From contig NZ_CP008941.1 of assembly GCF_000742835.1 (NCBI RefSeq), positions 1,913,690 to 1,977,689 of the forward strand: 64,000 nt of DNA. The letters are read 5' to 3'. Under the pieces are notes generated by a model. That model was not told where the DNA came from, ran no database searches, and worked only from the letters and a program-made list of their open reading frames with translations. The stretch comes from Candidatus Paracaedibacter acanthamoebae. GTDB lineage: Bacteria > Pseudomonadota > Alphaproteobacteria > Paracaedibacterales > Paracaedibacteraceae. Positions within the stretch are counted from its first letter, which is position 1. Every line of letters starts with the position of its first letter. Positions 1 to 9,465 of the stretch are shown one piece after another. The position numbers and the translations under genes are program-made.

Positions 1-281
1 ACCAAGTACAAGCCTACCTCTGGCAGAGGAACAAGCATAAGACTGATTGGCAATAAAATTTTGTCTGCAATTCCTAAGAAGGGTCGTTTAAAAAGGTATT
101 CTGCTCCTGAACAAAGCATAACAAGAACACATCCCATGCCGCAGGATTCCCAGTGAGGATTGGACCAACCTTGACTCACCACACATAAACAAAAAAGAAC
201 AAAAGGGATGAGCGGGACAGAGCGGTAGCGACAATCATAACCCATCAAAATGATGGCCAATAACAATAAAATAAGGATCAC
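1..281 (-). CDS. Prepilin peptidase-like (A24 family) membrane protein, 3' end beyond window
   Basis: An open minus-strand frame begins at a GTG whose last bases form the ruvC stop (GTGA overlap, 278-281) and runs off the left edge. The visible 93 residues are very hydrophobic. An early helix is followed by YDCRYRSVPLIP, which resembles the first aspartate motif of A24 prepilin peptidases (D, then an IPN-like turn). About 55 residues later FLGIADKIL resembles the second motif (GxGD with an alanine in the third place). A24 enzymes process prepilins in the inner membrane. The family call rests on these two motifs and the hydrophobic pattern. Because the end is missing, another small polytopic membrane protein cannot be excluded. 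Confidence 0.55.
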   Translation of the reverse strand, partial: MILILLLLAIILMGYDCRYRSVPLIPFVLFCLCVVSQGWSNPHWESCGMGCVLVMLCSGAEYLFKRPFLGIADKILLPISLMLVPLPEVGLYL

Positions 282-787
282 GCCCGCAATAACCCTAACT
301 TTTGATTCAGTTGACGATGATGCACATGGCAAATGGCAACCGCCAAAGCATCAGCGGCATCGGCTGTAACCATTCCTGCTGCGGGTAATAACCGCTGCAC
401 CATGGCTGCCACTTGAGTCTTATCCGCGTGGCCTACTCCCACCACGGACTTCTTTACTTTATTGGCGGAATATTCGCCCACAGGCATAGAATGGACAGCG
501 GGTGCAAGCAAAACCACCCCCCGAGCCATCCCCAGTTTTAAAGCGGAAGCCGCATTAGCATTCACAAAGGTTTCTTCTACCGCCGCCTCATCGGGTTGGA
601 AATTTGCAATAATCTGTTGTAGACCTTGGTAGATTTGCTGCAACCTTGAGCTCAAGGATAAAGATGAATCAGAATGCACTACGCCATGCGCCACATGAAT
701 TAAACGGTTGCCCTGACTTTCTATGATTCCCCATCCCGCATTGCGCAAACCCGGATCAAGACCAAGGATACGGACAACCTCTGCCAT
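278..787 (-). CDS. ruvC: Crossover junction endodeoxyribonuclease RuvC
   Basis: RuvC cuts four-way Holliday junctions at the end of homologous recombination, together with the RuvAB branch-migration motor. The 169-residue protein has the usual family length. It starts with the RNase H-fold strand ILGLDPG, placing the first catalytic Asp at residue 11. The other acidic residues are visible: Glu71 in VEET, and Asp143 and Asp146 in DAADALAVA. No ruvA or ruvB lies in the window. It sits downstream of yebC and a VOC gene on the same strand, and its stop overlaps the start of the next gene, so the cluster is probably one transcript. The yebC-ruvC proximity is common in bacteria. Confidence 0.97.
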   Translation of the reverse strand: MAEVVRILGLDPGLRNAGWGIIESQGNRLIHVAHGVVHSDSSLSLSSRLQQIYQGLQQIIANFQPDEAAVEETFVNANAASALKLGMARGVVLLAPAVHSMPVGEYSANKVKKSVVGVGHADKTQVAAMVQRLLPAAGMVTADAADALAVAICHVHHRQLNQKLGLLRA

Positions 788-788
788 A

Positions 789-1211
789 TTAATTAGAAAT
801 CCCTATATCTGGGGGTCCTGGCCAAAAGATTGGGTTAAAGGCTACTTCCCACAGATGTCCATCTAAATCTGAAAAATACCCTGAAAACCCTCCCCAATCA
901 GTTGCTTGAGCTGGCTTCACAATGTTAGCCCCCGCAGCTTTAGCCTGTTCCAATACAACATTAACCTCGGCTTCACTATTCACATTATGGGCTAGAGTAA
1001 TACCTCGGAAACCGGTCCCTTCCTTAGCAACAGTGGCATCCTTAGCAAGCAATTCCCATGGATAAACGGCAAGACATGATCCATTAAGATTAAAAAATGC
1101 TACATCCCCTTCAAAAGACATCCTGGGGAAACTCAGTCCATCTTCATAAAAATGGATGGCCGCCGCTAAATCATGGGTCCCCAGTGTTATGATATTTATT
1201 CTTGGCTGCAT
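789..1211 (-). CDS. VOC-family (glyoxalase/bleomycin resistance-like) protein
   Basis: A single vicinal-oxygen-chelate domain fills the protein. It begins with INIITLGTHDLAAAIHFYEDG, the usual first beta-alpha unit, and ends with YFSDLDGHLWEVAFNP, the usual metal-side strand. VOC proteins include glyoxalases, dioxygenases and drug-binding proteins; substrate and metal cannot be read from the sequence. A GTG at 1238 gives nine extra residues, but the fold begins right after the ATG at 1211, so I prefer that start. It lies between yebC and ruvC with almost no spacing, so it is probably co-transcribed. A link to DNA repair is only positional. Confidence 0.85.
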   Translation of the reverse strand: MQPRINIITLGTHDLAAAIHFYEDGLSFPRMSFEGDVAFFNLNGSCLAVYPWELLAKDATVAKEGTGFRGITLAHNVNSEAEVNVVLEQAKAAGANIVKPAQATDWGGFSGYFSDLDGHLWEVAFNPIFWPGPPDIGISN

Positions 1212-1249
1212 AGATTTCTTTCTTTGTTCAGCTCTCACCTTAAATCAAT

Positions 1250-1993
1250 TCAAGCCAACTTAGCTAAAATGTCGTCTGATACATCAAAATTACAGTAAAC
1301 ATTTTGCACGTCATCACTATCTTCGAGGGTATCAATTAACTTGATGATTTTTTGAGCGGCTTCTTCATCAACGGAAATAGTATTTTGAGGGCGCCACATC
1401 AATTTTGATTCAGAAATATCCTCATAGCTTAGACTTAAGGCATCGCGCACCATGGCAAAATTATCGAGGCCAGTAAGAACCTCATAAAAATCACCATCCT
1501 CTTCCAAATTATCCGCCCCAGCGTCGACAGCTTTTTCAAAAACATCGTCATAGCTTCCCACAGCTTTAGACAAACGGATCACCCCGACCCGATCAAACAT
1601 AAAGGCAACACTACCCGTTTCACCCATATTGCCGCCACATTTGGTAAAGGCAGAACGAACTTCAGAAGCTGTTCGGTTACGGTTATCGGTCAAAGATTCC
1701 ACAATCAACGCTGTTCCACCAGGCCCATATCCTTCGTAGCGTACTTCTTCATAGTTCGCTGTATCTTCGCCCCCTAACGCTTTCTTAATGGCCCGATCAA
1801 CGTTGTCTTTTGGCATATTAGCCCCTCGAGCTGCAGCCATTGCCGCTCGCAAACGTGGATTAGAGGATGGATCAGCCCCCATGCGTGCCGAAACAATAAT
1901 TTCACGCGTAATTTTTGCAAACATACGAGCCCGTTTAGCATCCTGGGCCCCTTTACGGTACATAATATTTTTAAATTGTGAATGTCCTGCCAT
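1250..1993 (-). CDS. yebC: YebC/PmpR family protein
   Basis: The 247-residue protein begins [21 protein letters not shown], matching the signature start of the family (MAGHSKWxNIxHRKxxQDxKR). It keeps the core [10 protein letters not shown] and [11 protein letters not shown] segments. Members bind DNA as transcription regulators, and recent work on some of them points to help for ribosomes on difficult peptide stretches. The window does not say which role applies. Length is normal. It is the first gene of the yebC-VOC-ruvC run. The start is the ATG at 1993, with a GGATAG box upstream. Confidence 0.95.
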   Translation of the reverse strand: MAGHSQFKNIMYRKGAQDAKRARMFAKITREIIVSARMGADPSSNPRLRAAMAAARGANMPKDNVDRAIKKALGGEDTANYEEVRYEGYGPGGTALIVESLTDNRNRTASEVRSAFTKCGGNMGETGSVAFMFDRVGVIRLSKAVGSYDDVFEKAVDAGADNLEEDGDFYEVLTGLDNFAMVRDALSLSYEDISESKLMWRPQNTISVDEEAAQKIIKLIDTLEDSDDVQNVYCNFDVSDDILAKLA

Positions 1994-2071
1994 TGTCTTT
2001 TCTATCCAAAATTCTTTTTTGTTAAGACTATATCACCATCAAGTCTTCAGACTCAACCTGAATGACACCGA

Positions 2072-3589
2072 TTATGCACTCAGTTTTTCTGGCAACTCCT
2101 CTACATCACTTGCACCGATCAATTCGGCGGCTTGTGTTGACCGAGCCTGCGCGTCAAGGGGAGTCAACTCCTCGATGACGGTGGATGATGAATCGATCTC
2201 TTTAAATTTTCGCGCGGTCACCAACACGCGTCGTTCTAAAGTCCCCAAGGTTTGATTGTAACAATCAACGGATTGAGTTAAATGGCGCCCTAAACGGCTA
2301 AAATGATCCCCCATATCATTGAGGCGTTTATAGAGTTCTTTCCCAAGCTCGCCGATCACGCGGGTACTTTCGGTCATGGCTTCTTGACGCCAACCATAAG
2401 AAACTGCCCTTAACAGGGCGATCAAAGTCGTGGGCGTGGCTAAGATTACCTTTTCTTTAACGCCGGTTTCAATTAATGCGGGATCGCATTCTAAGGCTGC
2501 ACTAAAGAATGTTTCACCCGGCAAAAAGAGGACGACAAACTCAGGCGTGTCATTAAACTGATCCCAATAGGCGCGTTGACTTAGAGCCCGAATATGCGTC
2601 CGCACCTGCCGCGCATGATCCATCATCTTTTGTTGACGGTCCCGATCATCTTGAGCTTCTAAAGCTTCGAGGTAGGCTGATAACGGAGCCTTAGCATCAA
2701 CGATAATTTTTTTACCTCCTGGAAGATTGATAATCATATCCGGACGCATGCGGCCTGTTTCCGTATTCGTTGAGACTTGTTCCTGGAAATCACAATGGGC
2801 AATCATGCCGGCCATTTCCACAACCCGTTTCAATTGCATTTCGCCCCATTGGCCGCGCACTGATGGCGCTCGCAACGCCTTAACAAGGTTGGAGGTTTCA
2901 AGGCGAAGGTCTTTTTGCGCGCCAACCAGTTCTTTCACCTGTTCCCGCAACACTTCATAGGCCCCAACCCGCTGTTTTTCAAGATCTTGAATCTTACCAT
3001 CAACCTTAAATAACGCTTGTTGTACCGGCTGCATCATTTCGGCGATCGATTGTTGCCGTTGCCCCAAGTCCATCCGCGCCGTTTCTTGAAATTTTTCCAA
3101 GGCAGTTTGAGCCAAATGTAAGAAGGATTTATTGTTGGTAGATAATGCCTCGGCTGAAAGGCTTTTGAAGGTCTCGCCCAATCGAATTTGAGCATTCTCC
3201 AGCATTTGAATCTTTTCTTGGGCTTGACGGCGTTCGTAATCCAAGGCTGATTGCAGTTCAGCATTTCTAGACCGCAATGTTGAAAACTGCTGTGTAACAT
3301 CTTTCAGTTGCAACTCTAAACTTGCGGTTCGTGTTGCTCGTTCTTCTGCGACGGCTCGAGCCGCCTTTTCAGCCACGTACACCGTCTGCATTTCATAAAT
3401 ACGTTGTTCACGGTCCTGCACATCGCGTCGTGTGTCGGATAAAATCATATCCAGGCGCTGCAGCTCACTTTCCGACCGCTCAAGGGCATGCTTATATTGC
3501 CATCGCACCGTCAGCCATATGAAAATTCCGGTGACAGCAGCGGCTGCACCTGCTAAAAATATTGTTTTCTGTTGTACTAAATCGATCAT
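2072..3589 (-). CDS. rmuC: DNA recombination protein RmuC
   Basis: RmuC limits inversion at short inverted repeats and is predicted to have a nuclease-like fold. From the ATG at 3589 the protein has about 505 residues: an N-terminal transmembrane helix (TIFLAGAAAAVTGIFIWLTV), a long Glu/Arg/Gln coiled coil, then the RmuC domain with SVRGQWGEMQLKRVVE, RMRPDMIINLPGG and IIVDAKAPLSAYLEA. An upstream TTG at 3637 and an ATG at 3613 are also possible, but only the ATG at 3589 has a well-placed GAGG box (about nine bases upstream). The order of helix, coil and domain is the family's usual one. It is divergent from the prenyl synthase gene. Confidence 0.93.
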   Translation of the reverse strand: MIDLVQQKTIFLAGAAAAVTGIFIWLTVRWQYKHALERSESELQRLDMILSDTRRDVQDREQRIYEMQTVYVAEKAARAVAEERATRTASLELQLKDVTQQFSTLRSRNAELQSALDYERRQAQEKIQMLENAQIRLGETFKSLSAEALSTNNKSFLHLAQTALEKFQETARMDLGQRQQSIAEMMQPVQQALFKVDGKIQDLEKQRVGAYEVLREQVKELVGAQKDLRLETSNLVKALRAPSVRGQWGEMQLKRVVEMAGMIAHCDFQEQVSTNTETGRMRPDMIINLPGGKKIIVDAKAPLSAYLEALEAQDDRDRQQKMMDHARQVRTHIRALSQRAYWDQFNDTPEFVVLFLPGETFFSAALECDPALIETGVKEKVILATPTTLIALLRAVSYGWRQEAMTESTRVIGELGKELYKRLNDMGDHFSRLGRHLTQSVDCYNQTLGTLERRVLVTARKFKEIDSSSTVIEELTPLDAQARSTQAAELIGASDVEELPEKLSA

Positions 3590-3695
3590 GGGACTATACC
3601 TCGGCTCAATCATAGGTAAAATATTAGGATCCAACAAGCTATAAAATTACGATGATTTTATTCCCTTTATAAAAATGATGGTGTAGAGTGTTGCC

Positions 3696-4583
3696 ATGAT
3701 TATACCTACTTCCAAACCTTGCCCGTTTCTATCTCAGCTCACGGAGATCAAAGAGCTGCTTCGTCCCCGTTTGGATCATGTCGTTCAAAACGCAACAAGT
3801 CATGAGCGACTCCGCCAAGCGATGCTGCACGGAATCCAAGGATCAAGTAAATTTATTCGGCCGTTCTTAACCTTAACTTTTGCTCATTGTGCCGGTAAAG
3901 ACTGGACGTCGGCCGTGATTGATACAGCCATCGCAATTGAGTTATTTCACAGTTATTCTTTAATTCATGACGACTTACCCCCCCTCGATGATGCGGATCT
4001 GCGCCGAGGACTCCCCAGTTGTTGGAAAGCATTTGATGAGGCAACGGCCATTTTGGCGGGCGATGCCTTAATTCCCCTTGCTTATGAACTTTTGGCAACT
4101 TTAGAAACATCCGCTGACAATCGCTTAGCCCTGATCACTGAATTTTCAAAAGCAGCAGGTGCCGACGGCATGGTCGCCGGACAAATGATGGATTTATATC
4201 CTTCCGACAATTTGGACGCTATCCGTCAAATGCAGTTGCTAAAAACAGGTGCTCTGTTAAGTTTTAGCTGCATTGCGGGGGTTATTCTAGGAGATGGCCT
4301 CCACGCCACTCTCTTGTGCCAAGCGCGCCAGTTTGGCTTAAACCTTGGACTGATTTATCAGATTACCGATGATTTACTCAGTGAACAGGGAACAGCAGAT
4401 TATACAGGTAAGCCGGTCCACAACGATCAAAATAAAATTACATTTATCTCCGTCTTGGGTATTAAAGGGGCAACAGATCTCTTAGATCAACTCTTGACAG
4501 AAACCCATGCCATTGCAGCCACATTTGATAGAAATGAACCCCTCCACGATTTGCTAGATTTTTTGGCAGTTAGAACTTTTTAG
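3696..4583 (+). CDS. ispA: Polyprenyl synthetase, farnesyl diphosphate synthase-like (IspA type)
   Basis: Class I prenyltransferases condense DMAPP/GPP with IPP to make C15 and longer isoprenoid diphosphates. The 295-residue protein has the first aspartate-rich motif HDDLPPLDDADLRRG (Asp92, Asp93, Asp98) and the GQMMDL helix (162-167). The second motif is unusual: YQITDDLLS keeps Asp225 and Asp226, but the third Asp is Ser229. The substrate-binding GGKRxRP segment is also altered to GSSKFIRP. The downstream GK...DQNKITF segment is conserved. It may be an active short-chain synthase or a diverging paralogue. No xseB or dxs adjoins it, unlike many relatives. Confidence 0.85.
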   Translation: MIIPTSKPCPFLSQLTEIKELLRPRLDHVVQNATSHERLRQAMLHGIQGSSKFIRPFLTLTFAHCAGKDWTSAVIDTAIAIELFHSYSLIHDDLPPLDDADLRRGLPSCWKAFDEATAILAGDALIPLAYELLATLETSADNRLALITEFSKAAGADGMVAGQMMDLYPSDNLDAIRQMQLLKTGALLSFSCIAGVILGDGLHATLLCQARQFGLNLGLIYQITDDLLSEQGTADYTGKPVHNDQNKITFISVLGIKGATDLLDQLLTETHAIAATFDRNEPLHDLLDFLAVRTF

Positions 4584-4725
4584 TCGCTATTCGTTAACTA
4601 TCTTCTATGGATGCTTAAGATTATGGCTAACATCAATTTGCCCTCAGGAGTGAACAAAATAGTTGTTCAAGAGCAAAATAACCGGCATTGTGAAGCAACA
4701 GTAATATTATCAAAGGATGGTCATC

Positions 4726-5151
4726 ATGAACTCAGAACTCGATCTCGAAAAAGAATTCAACGGACGTGCTCTAAAATTTATTGAAGAAGCCGTTGCCACT
4801 GAAAAGATATATGTCCTTGTACAAGATAAAATGTGCGTTCAAACTGAATCACTTGAATTCACGCGTGAGGATGATGAACCCCTGGATACAATTCCATTGT
4901 GGACAGAAAGCTATGTTGAAAATGCAAAAACGTGGGCTGAAGATTATGCCACATTGGAAGAAATGCCAGTCTCCTATTTAATCGAAGAATTCCTTCCAGA
5001 AATTGAAGAAGGATATTGCAGTGTTGGCTTAAACTGGGATCAAGATGGTATTGGGCGCGAACTACCACCGTTCCACCTCGTTCAACTGTTGGTTAAGCAA
5101 GTTAAAGAGGGTAAAATTACCGAAAAAGATCTCGACATTAGCGAAGAATAA
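4726..5151 (+). CDS. DUF2750-type acidic cytoplasmic protein
   Basis: A small acidic soluble protein (141 residues from the ATG at 4726). The pattern fits DUF2750: an N-terminal helix, a strand KIYVLVQD, then IPLWTESYVENAKTWAED, a segment EEFLPEIEEGYCSVGLNW and a closing helix HLVQLLVKQV. The family has no known function. An ATG nine bases upstream (4717) is in frame, but the AAAGGA box at 4712-4717 sits eight bases before 4726 and overlaps the earlier ATG, so 4726 is preferred. It stands alone and is followed by a clear terminator shared with the convergent gene. Confidence 0.7.
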   Translation: MNSELDLEKEFNGRALKFIEEAVATEKIYVLVQDKMCVQTESLEFTREDDEPLDTIPLWTESYVENAKTWAEDYATLEEMPVSYLIEEFLPEIEEGYCSVGLNWDQDGIGRELPPFHLVQLLVKQVKEGKITEKDLDISEE

Positions 5152-5175
5152 AATTTATGCTTTACCACAAAGCTT

Positions 5176-5201
5176 AAAAGCGAGAGACTCCTCTCGCTTT
5201 T
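5176..5201. terminator. Bidirectional intrinsic terminator
   Basis: AAAAGCGAGAG and CTCTCGCTTTT form a near-perfect 11-bp stem with an ACTC loop, flanked by A and T runs on either side. It lies between two converging genes (the DUF2750 gene and the F-box-like gene) and can stop transcription from both. Confidence 0.85.
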
Positions 5202-5837
5202 TTATTTTGAATGCTTAAATAAGATCTTTTGAGGGGTAAAACGGATAGCCTCAACAGTTTTTTTATTTCCTACCGCATCCCTATAAAAAATATTACTAAC
5301 CTTGAGCGTACCGATATGGATTGGACCGCGCCAGGAAGCAAGAACTTCAGAGTCTTTATCAAAATACCCCGCCATAAAGTCAACCGTCACGCGGAGCGGA
5401 AGTGCCTCATAAGGTAACTGGATACAAAAGTCTTCTGCACAGCCAAGCGGCACAAGGCGGGTATTTTGAGCATACGGAAAAATATACGATTTCCAAACAT
5501 CCGTTTTCTCATTTTTAAGCTTAATCTCAATAGCCATAAGGTCACTTACCGGAGATTTTTGAGGATCAAGAAAACTAAGCCGAACAGGTGGTGTGTACCT
5601 TTTTCTCTCCTCATTGAGAGCTAATTGATAACACCCCCTATTGACTAATTTAAAAATAGGTAAATCATGCAACTTTATCTGCGAGACAACTAATTCTTTC
5701 ATCTCATTAGGCAAAAGATCCCAACCCCATATGGTTGATTCTTCCAACCCCGTGGAATGAAAGAAAACCTGTGACACTGGTAACTCATCCCGAGCATCTA
5801 AGGAGGATATCATTAAAAAAAGGATTAGATTTCTCAT
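5202..5837 (-). CDS. Exported protein with an F-box-like motif
   Basis: From the ATG at 5837 the protein has 211 residues; a TTG two codons earlier (5843) is also possible. It opens with a signal peptide (MRNLILFLMISSLDA, then RDELP). Residues about 41-73 read LPNEMKELVVSQIKLHDLP followed by IFKLVNRGCYQLA. This matches the F-box pattern LPxEl...I...L...DL....LVxRxwxxLA at nearly every hydrophobic position. F-boxes recruit substrates to eukaryotic SCF ubiquitin ligases, and bacterial copies are typically host-directed effectors. The rest is a predicted beta-rich region I do not recognise. The F-box call is by eye, and the export route beyond Sec is unknown. Confidence 0.6.
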   Translation of the reverse strand: MRNLILFLMISSLDARDELPVSQVFFHSTGLEESTIWGWDLLPNEMKELVVSQIKLHDLPIFKLVNRGCYQLALNEERKRYTPPVRLSFLDPQKSPVSDLMAIEIKLKNEKTDVWKSYIFPYAQNTRLVPLGCAEDFCIQLPYEALPLRVTVDFMAGYFDKDSEVLASWRGPIHIGTLKVSNIFYRDAVGNKKTVEAIRFTPQKILFKHSK

Positions 5838-6027
5838 GCTCAATAAATTCCATTATTGATAAAAATACTTCATTACTTCATAGAAATATTATAATAATTT
5901 TATTCATAATAAATTCTTAATAGCAGAGCTGATTGGGTAAATAATTATGTGGTAAGGGTATATAAGGTTTTAATAATTCCAAATTCATGACATACTAACG
6001 GATAAGAAAATAAGTAAGATTTAGCCG

Positions 6028-9000
6028 ATGATTCCGTCTTTTGTTCACCTCCGTGTTCATAGCGCCTATTCCCTGGCCGAAGGGGCGGTAAAGATTAAGG
6101 AATTGGCAAAAATTTGTCAAAAAATGTCCATGCCCGCGGTTGCTGTTACAGATAGCTGCAACCTTTTTGGAGCCCTGGAATTTAGCGTCGCCGCTGCTGA
6201 TGCTGGCATTCAGCCCATCATCGGTGCTATACTTAATATCAGCCAAGATTTACCCTCTGATCATGTAGGCTTAATTCCTGAACCGGATAGCCTTGTTTTA
6301 TTGGTGCAGAATGAACAAGGGTATATTAACTTGATGCGTCTGATAAGTGATGCTTATATTTTAAGTTCAGCTGGTATTTCTCCCCAGGTTAGTAAAGCTC
6401 ATCTTGCTCAATATACAGAGGGGTTGATTGCCTTGACAGCCGGCCCGAAAGGTGAAGTAGCTCGTCATTTAATTGCTGGCCGATCTGAAGAAGCGGAAAC
6501 CGCTTTACTTTTCCTGAAGAACCTATTTGGCAATCGTCTGTACGTTGAAATTATGCGCCATGGCATGGTGGAAGAAGAACAAACTGAAGCACCATTACTT
6601 GAGTTAGCCTATAAACACGACATACCGCTGGTCGCCACCAATGATGTATTTTTCACGACGGCTGATATGTATGAGGCCCATGACGCTCTTTTATGCGTAG
6701 ATGAAGGGGTTGTTATCGCAACCGAAGATCGCCGTCGTCTAACCCCTCATCATTATTTTAAAACCCAAGAAGAAATGATTGAGTTGTTTGCAGACTTACC
6801 CGAAGCTATCGAGAATACAGTCCTGATTGCCCAGCGCTGTCATTATCGCACGCTCCCGCGCAAACCAATTCTGCCACCTTTTGAATCTCCCTCGGGGTTG
6901 ACAGAAGCTGAGGAATTACGGCGACAAGCCACGGAAGGCCTTGATCAACGCTTAGTTAATCAAGTTTATACAGCTGATCAAACGGATGCTCAACGGCAAG
7001 AAATTCGCAATAAATATCTCGAACGCCTTAATTATGAAATTGGTGTTATAGAAAAAATGGGATTTCCAGGCTATTTTTTGATCGTTGCTGATTTTATTAA
7101 ATGGGCCAAAAATCAAGGAATTCCCGTCGGCCCAGGTCGTGGATCGGGTGCTGGTTCTTTGGTTGCCTGGTCGTTGACAATTACCGACATTGACCCGATC
7201 CGATTTACGTTAATCTTTGAACGCTTTTTGAACCCAGAGCGTGTCTCCATGCCTGACTTTGACGTGGATTTTTGCCAAGATCGCCGCGATGAGGTCATTG
7301 CCTATGTGCGGCGTAAATACGGTGATGATAAGGTCGCCCAAATTATCACTTTTGGTAAATTACAAGCACGTATTGTCCTGCGAGACGTAGGCCGCGTTTT
7401 ACAAATGCCCTACTCCCAGGTGGATCGCATTTCAAAGCTGGTCCCCAATAACCCCGCCAACCCCACGACATTACAACAAGCCTTAGAACTCGAGCCGGCG
7501 TTAGAAGAGGCACGACGCACCGACACCACCGTTGAAAAACTAATTGATATCGGCATGAAACTCGAAGGGTTGAATCGGCATGCCTCCACCCACGCCGCTG
7601 GTGTGGTGATCGGCGATCGCCCTTTGCATGAGCTCGTCGCCCTTTATAAGGATGATCGCTCTGAGCTACCAGCCACGCAGTTTAATATGAAGTTCGTTGA
7701 AATGGCAGGGTTGGTCAAGTTTGACTTTTTGGGCCTCAAAACCCTGACAGTGATCCAAAAATCCTGCGAGATGATTCATCAACGAGGGATCGACATCAAT
7801 ATCTCGCATATTCCGCTGGATGACCGGGTAACTTTTGATCTTTTAAGCCGCATTGAAACCGTCGGCGTGTTCCAAGTGGAAAGTGCTGGCATGCGGGATG
7901 TTTTAAAGAAAATGAAACCCGACCAATTAGAAGATTTGGTAGCGTTGGTTGCCCTCTATCGCCCCGGCCCTATGGACGATATTCCGCGTTATATTGCCTG
8001 TAAAAATGGGGAAGAAGAAATCACTTATTTGCACCCCGAGCTTCAGCCTATCCTTGAAGGAACCTATGGCGTCATGGTTTACCAAGAACAGGTTATGCAA
8101 ATCGCCCAAGAATTGGGTGGCTATACGTTGGGAGCCGCAGATTTGTTGCGCCGAGCCATGGGTAAAAAAATCAAAGAAGAAATGGACGCCCAGCGAGATT
8201 TATTCACCAAAGGCGCTATGGAGCGCGGCATTGAAGAAGATACTGCCCGTCAAATCTTTGATCAAATGGCAAAATTTGCGGGTTACGGATTCAACAAATC
8301 TCACTCGGCCCCTTATGCTTTGCTAACATATCAAACCGGTTATCTCAAAGCTAACTATCCGCTCGAGTTTTTTGCCGCCTCCATGACCTATGAAATGCAA
8401 AACACGGATAAACTCAATATTTTTCGTCAAGACATACTTCGAGCGGGCCATCCTTTATTCGCGCCTGATGTTAATAAATCCCTTGTCACTTTTGCGGTTG
8501 AAAACGATGGTGTCCGCTATGCTTTGGCGGCGGTCAAAAATGTGGGAGAACAAGGGATGGAATCCCTGGTAGCGGAACGAACAGCGCGGGGTGAATTTAA
8601 AGATATTCATGATTTTGCGAATCGTATTGATCCAAAAGGTCTCAATAAACGTCAATTGGAAAATCTGATTGCAGCAGGCGCCTTTGATAGTATCTATCCC
8701 AAAAGGGGAGAACTGTATGCGAATGCAGATGAAATTCTGAAAACAGCCCAGCTATGTCAACAAGAAAAGACAAGTCAGCAAGCTTCTCTCTTTGGCAATG
8801 CAAGCAATACCATCATTCCTGTTAATATACGACCATGTTTAGATTTTGATCCATTAGAAAAATTACAAAAAGAATTTGAGGCATTGGGCTTTTTTATGTC
8901 CGCCCACCCTCTTGACATTTATGGCGATAGCTTAGCCCGTCTTGGGATCGTTCGCAGTACCGAGCTTATCAATCAAAGTGAAGGTGCCACAATCAAGATG

Positions 9001-9465
9001 GCTGGGGTCATTATCGTCAAGCAAGAACGAACCTCTAAAACGGGGCAGAAATTTGCCTTTTTGCAGTTATCCGATGCCCACGGTGTTTACGAAGTTGCCG
9101 TCTTTTCTGAGGTTTTCTCTCGCACACGCGATTTTCTGAACCCTGGCACCCCTATCCATGTTTCTGGCATTATTCGCTTTGACGGCGACGATTTCCGTAT
9201 AACTTGCCAAGCCATCGAACCCCTAGAAAAAATGACGCAAGGAACATCCCAAGCCATCACCATTCATATCGATAGTCGCATTAGAATTCCACTTTTAGCA
9301 GCAACCATCAAGAAAATTCCAGAAGGATCAACTCGTCTTTTGATCAAATTTATGATGGATTCTAACCTATCCGTTAGACTAACGGGTTTCCCTAGTATTG
9401 CCATGGGTGCCGATCATCGCTCAAAACTGTTGGGACTGGAAGGGGTAAGAAAAATTGAAGGATAG
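6028..9465 (+). CDS. dnaE: DNA polymerase III subunit alpha
   Basis: This is the catalytic subunit of the replicative polymerase. The 1145 residues match DnaE1 length. The N-terminal PHP domain opens with FVHLRVHSAYSLAEG. The palm carries the catalytic aspartates in PDFDVDF (Asp410 and Asp412) and the third in KFDFLG (about Asp566). GPGRGSGAGSLVAW marks the nucleotide-binding segment. After the fingers come the helix-hairpin-helix region (LNKRQLENLIAAGAFDS) and a C-terminal OB fold near residue 990 (AGVIIVKQERTSKTG). Its last 11 bases overlap the next gene, which implies translational coupling. Confidence 0.98.
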   Translation: MIPSFVHLRVHSAYSLAEGAVKIKELAKICQKMSMPAVAVTDSCNLFGALEFSVAAADAGIQPIIGAILNISQDLPSDHVGLIPEPDSLVLLVQNEQGYINLMRLISDAYILSSAGISPQVSKAHLAQYTEGLIALTAGPKGEVARHLIAGRSEEAETALLFLKNLFGNRLYVEIMRHGMVEEEQTEAPLLELAYKHDIPLVATNDVFFTTADMYEAHDALLCVDEGVVIATEDRRRLTPHHYFKTQEEMIELFADLPEAIENTVLIAQRCHYRTLPRKPILPPFESPSGLTEAEELRRQATEGLDQRLVNQVYTADQTDAQRQEIRNKYLERLNYEIGVIEKMGFPGYFLIVADFIKWAKNQGIPVGPGRGSGAGSLVAWSLTITDIDPIRFTLIFERFLNPERVSMPDFDVDFCQDRRDEVIAYVRRKYGDDKVAQIITFGKLQARIVLRDVGRVLQMPYSQVDRISKLVPNNPANPTTLQQALELEPALEEARRTDTTVEKLIDIGMKLEGLNRHASTHAAGVVIGDRPLHELVALYKDDRSELPATQFNMKFVEMAGLVKFDFLGLKTLTVIQKSCEMIHQRGIDINISHIPLDDRVTFDLLSRIETVGVFQVESAGMRDVLKKMKPDQLEDLVALVALYRPGPMDDIPRYIACKNGEEEITYLHPELQPILEGTYGVMVYQEQVMQIAQELGGYTLGAADLLRRAMGKKIKEEMDAQRDLFTKGAMERGIEEDTARQIFDQMAKFAGYGFNKSHSAPYALLTYQTGYLKANYPLEFFAASMTYEMQNTDKLNIFRQDILRAGHPLFAPDVNKSLVTFAVENDGVRYALAAVKNVGEQGMESLVAERTARGEFKDIHDFANRIDPKGLNKRQLENLIAAGAFDSIYPKRGELYANADEILKTAQLCQQEKTSQQASLFGNASNTIIPVNIRPCLDFDPLEKLQKEFEALGFFMSAHPLDIYGDSLARLGIVRSTELINQSEGATIKMAGVIIVKQERTSKTGQKFAFLQLSDAHGVYEVAVFSEVFSRTRDFLNPGTPIHVSGIIRFDGDDFRITCQAIEPLEKMTQGTSQAITIHIDSRIRIPLLAATIKKIPEGSTRLLIKFMMDSNLSVRLTGFPSIAMGADHRSKLLGLEGVRKIEG

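Noticed and set aside
1788..2255. A 155-codon plus-strand frame across the yebC start
   Set aside because: It lies antisense to the well-supported yebC and rmuC genes and its product resembles no protein.
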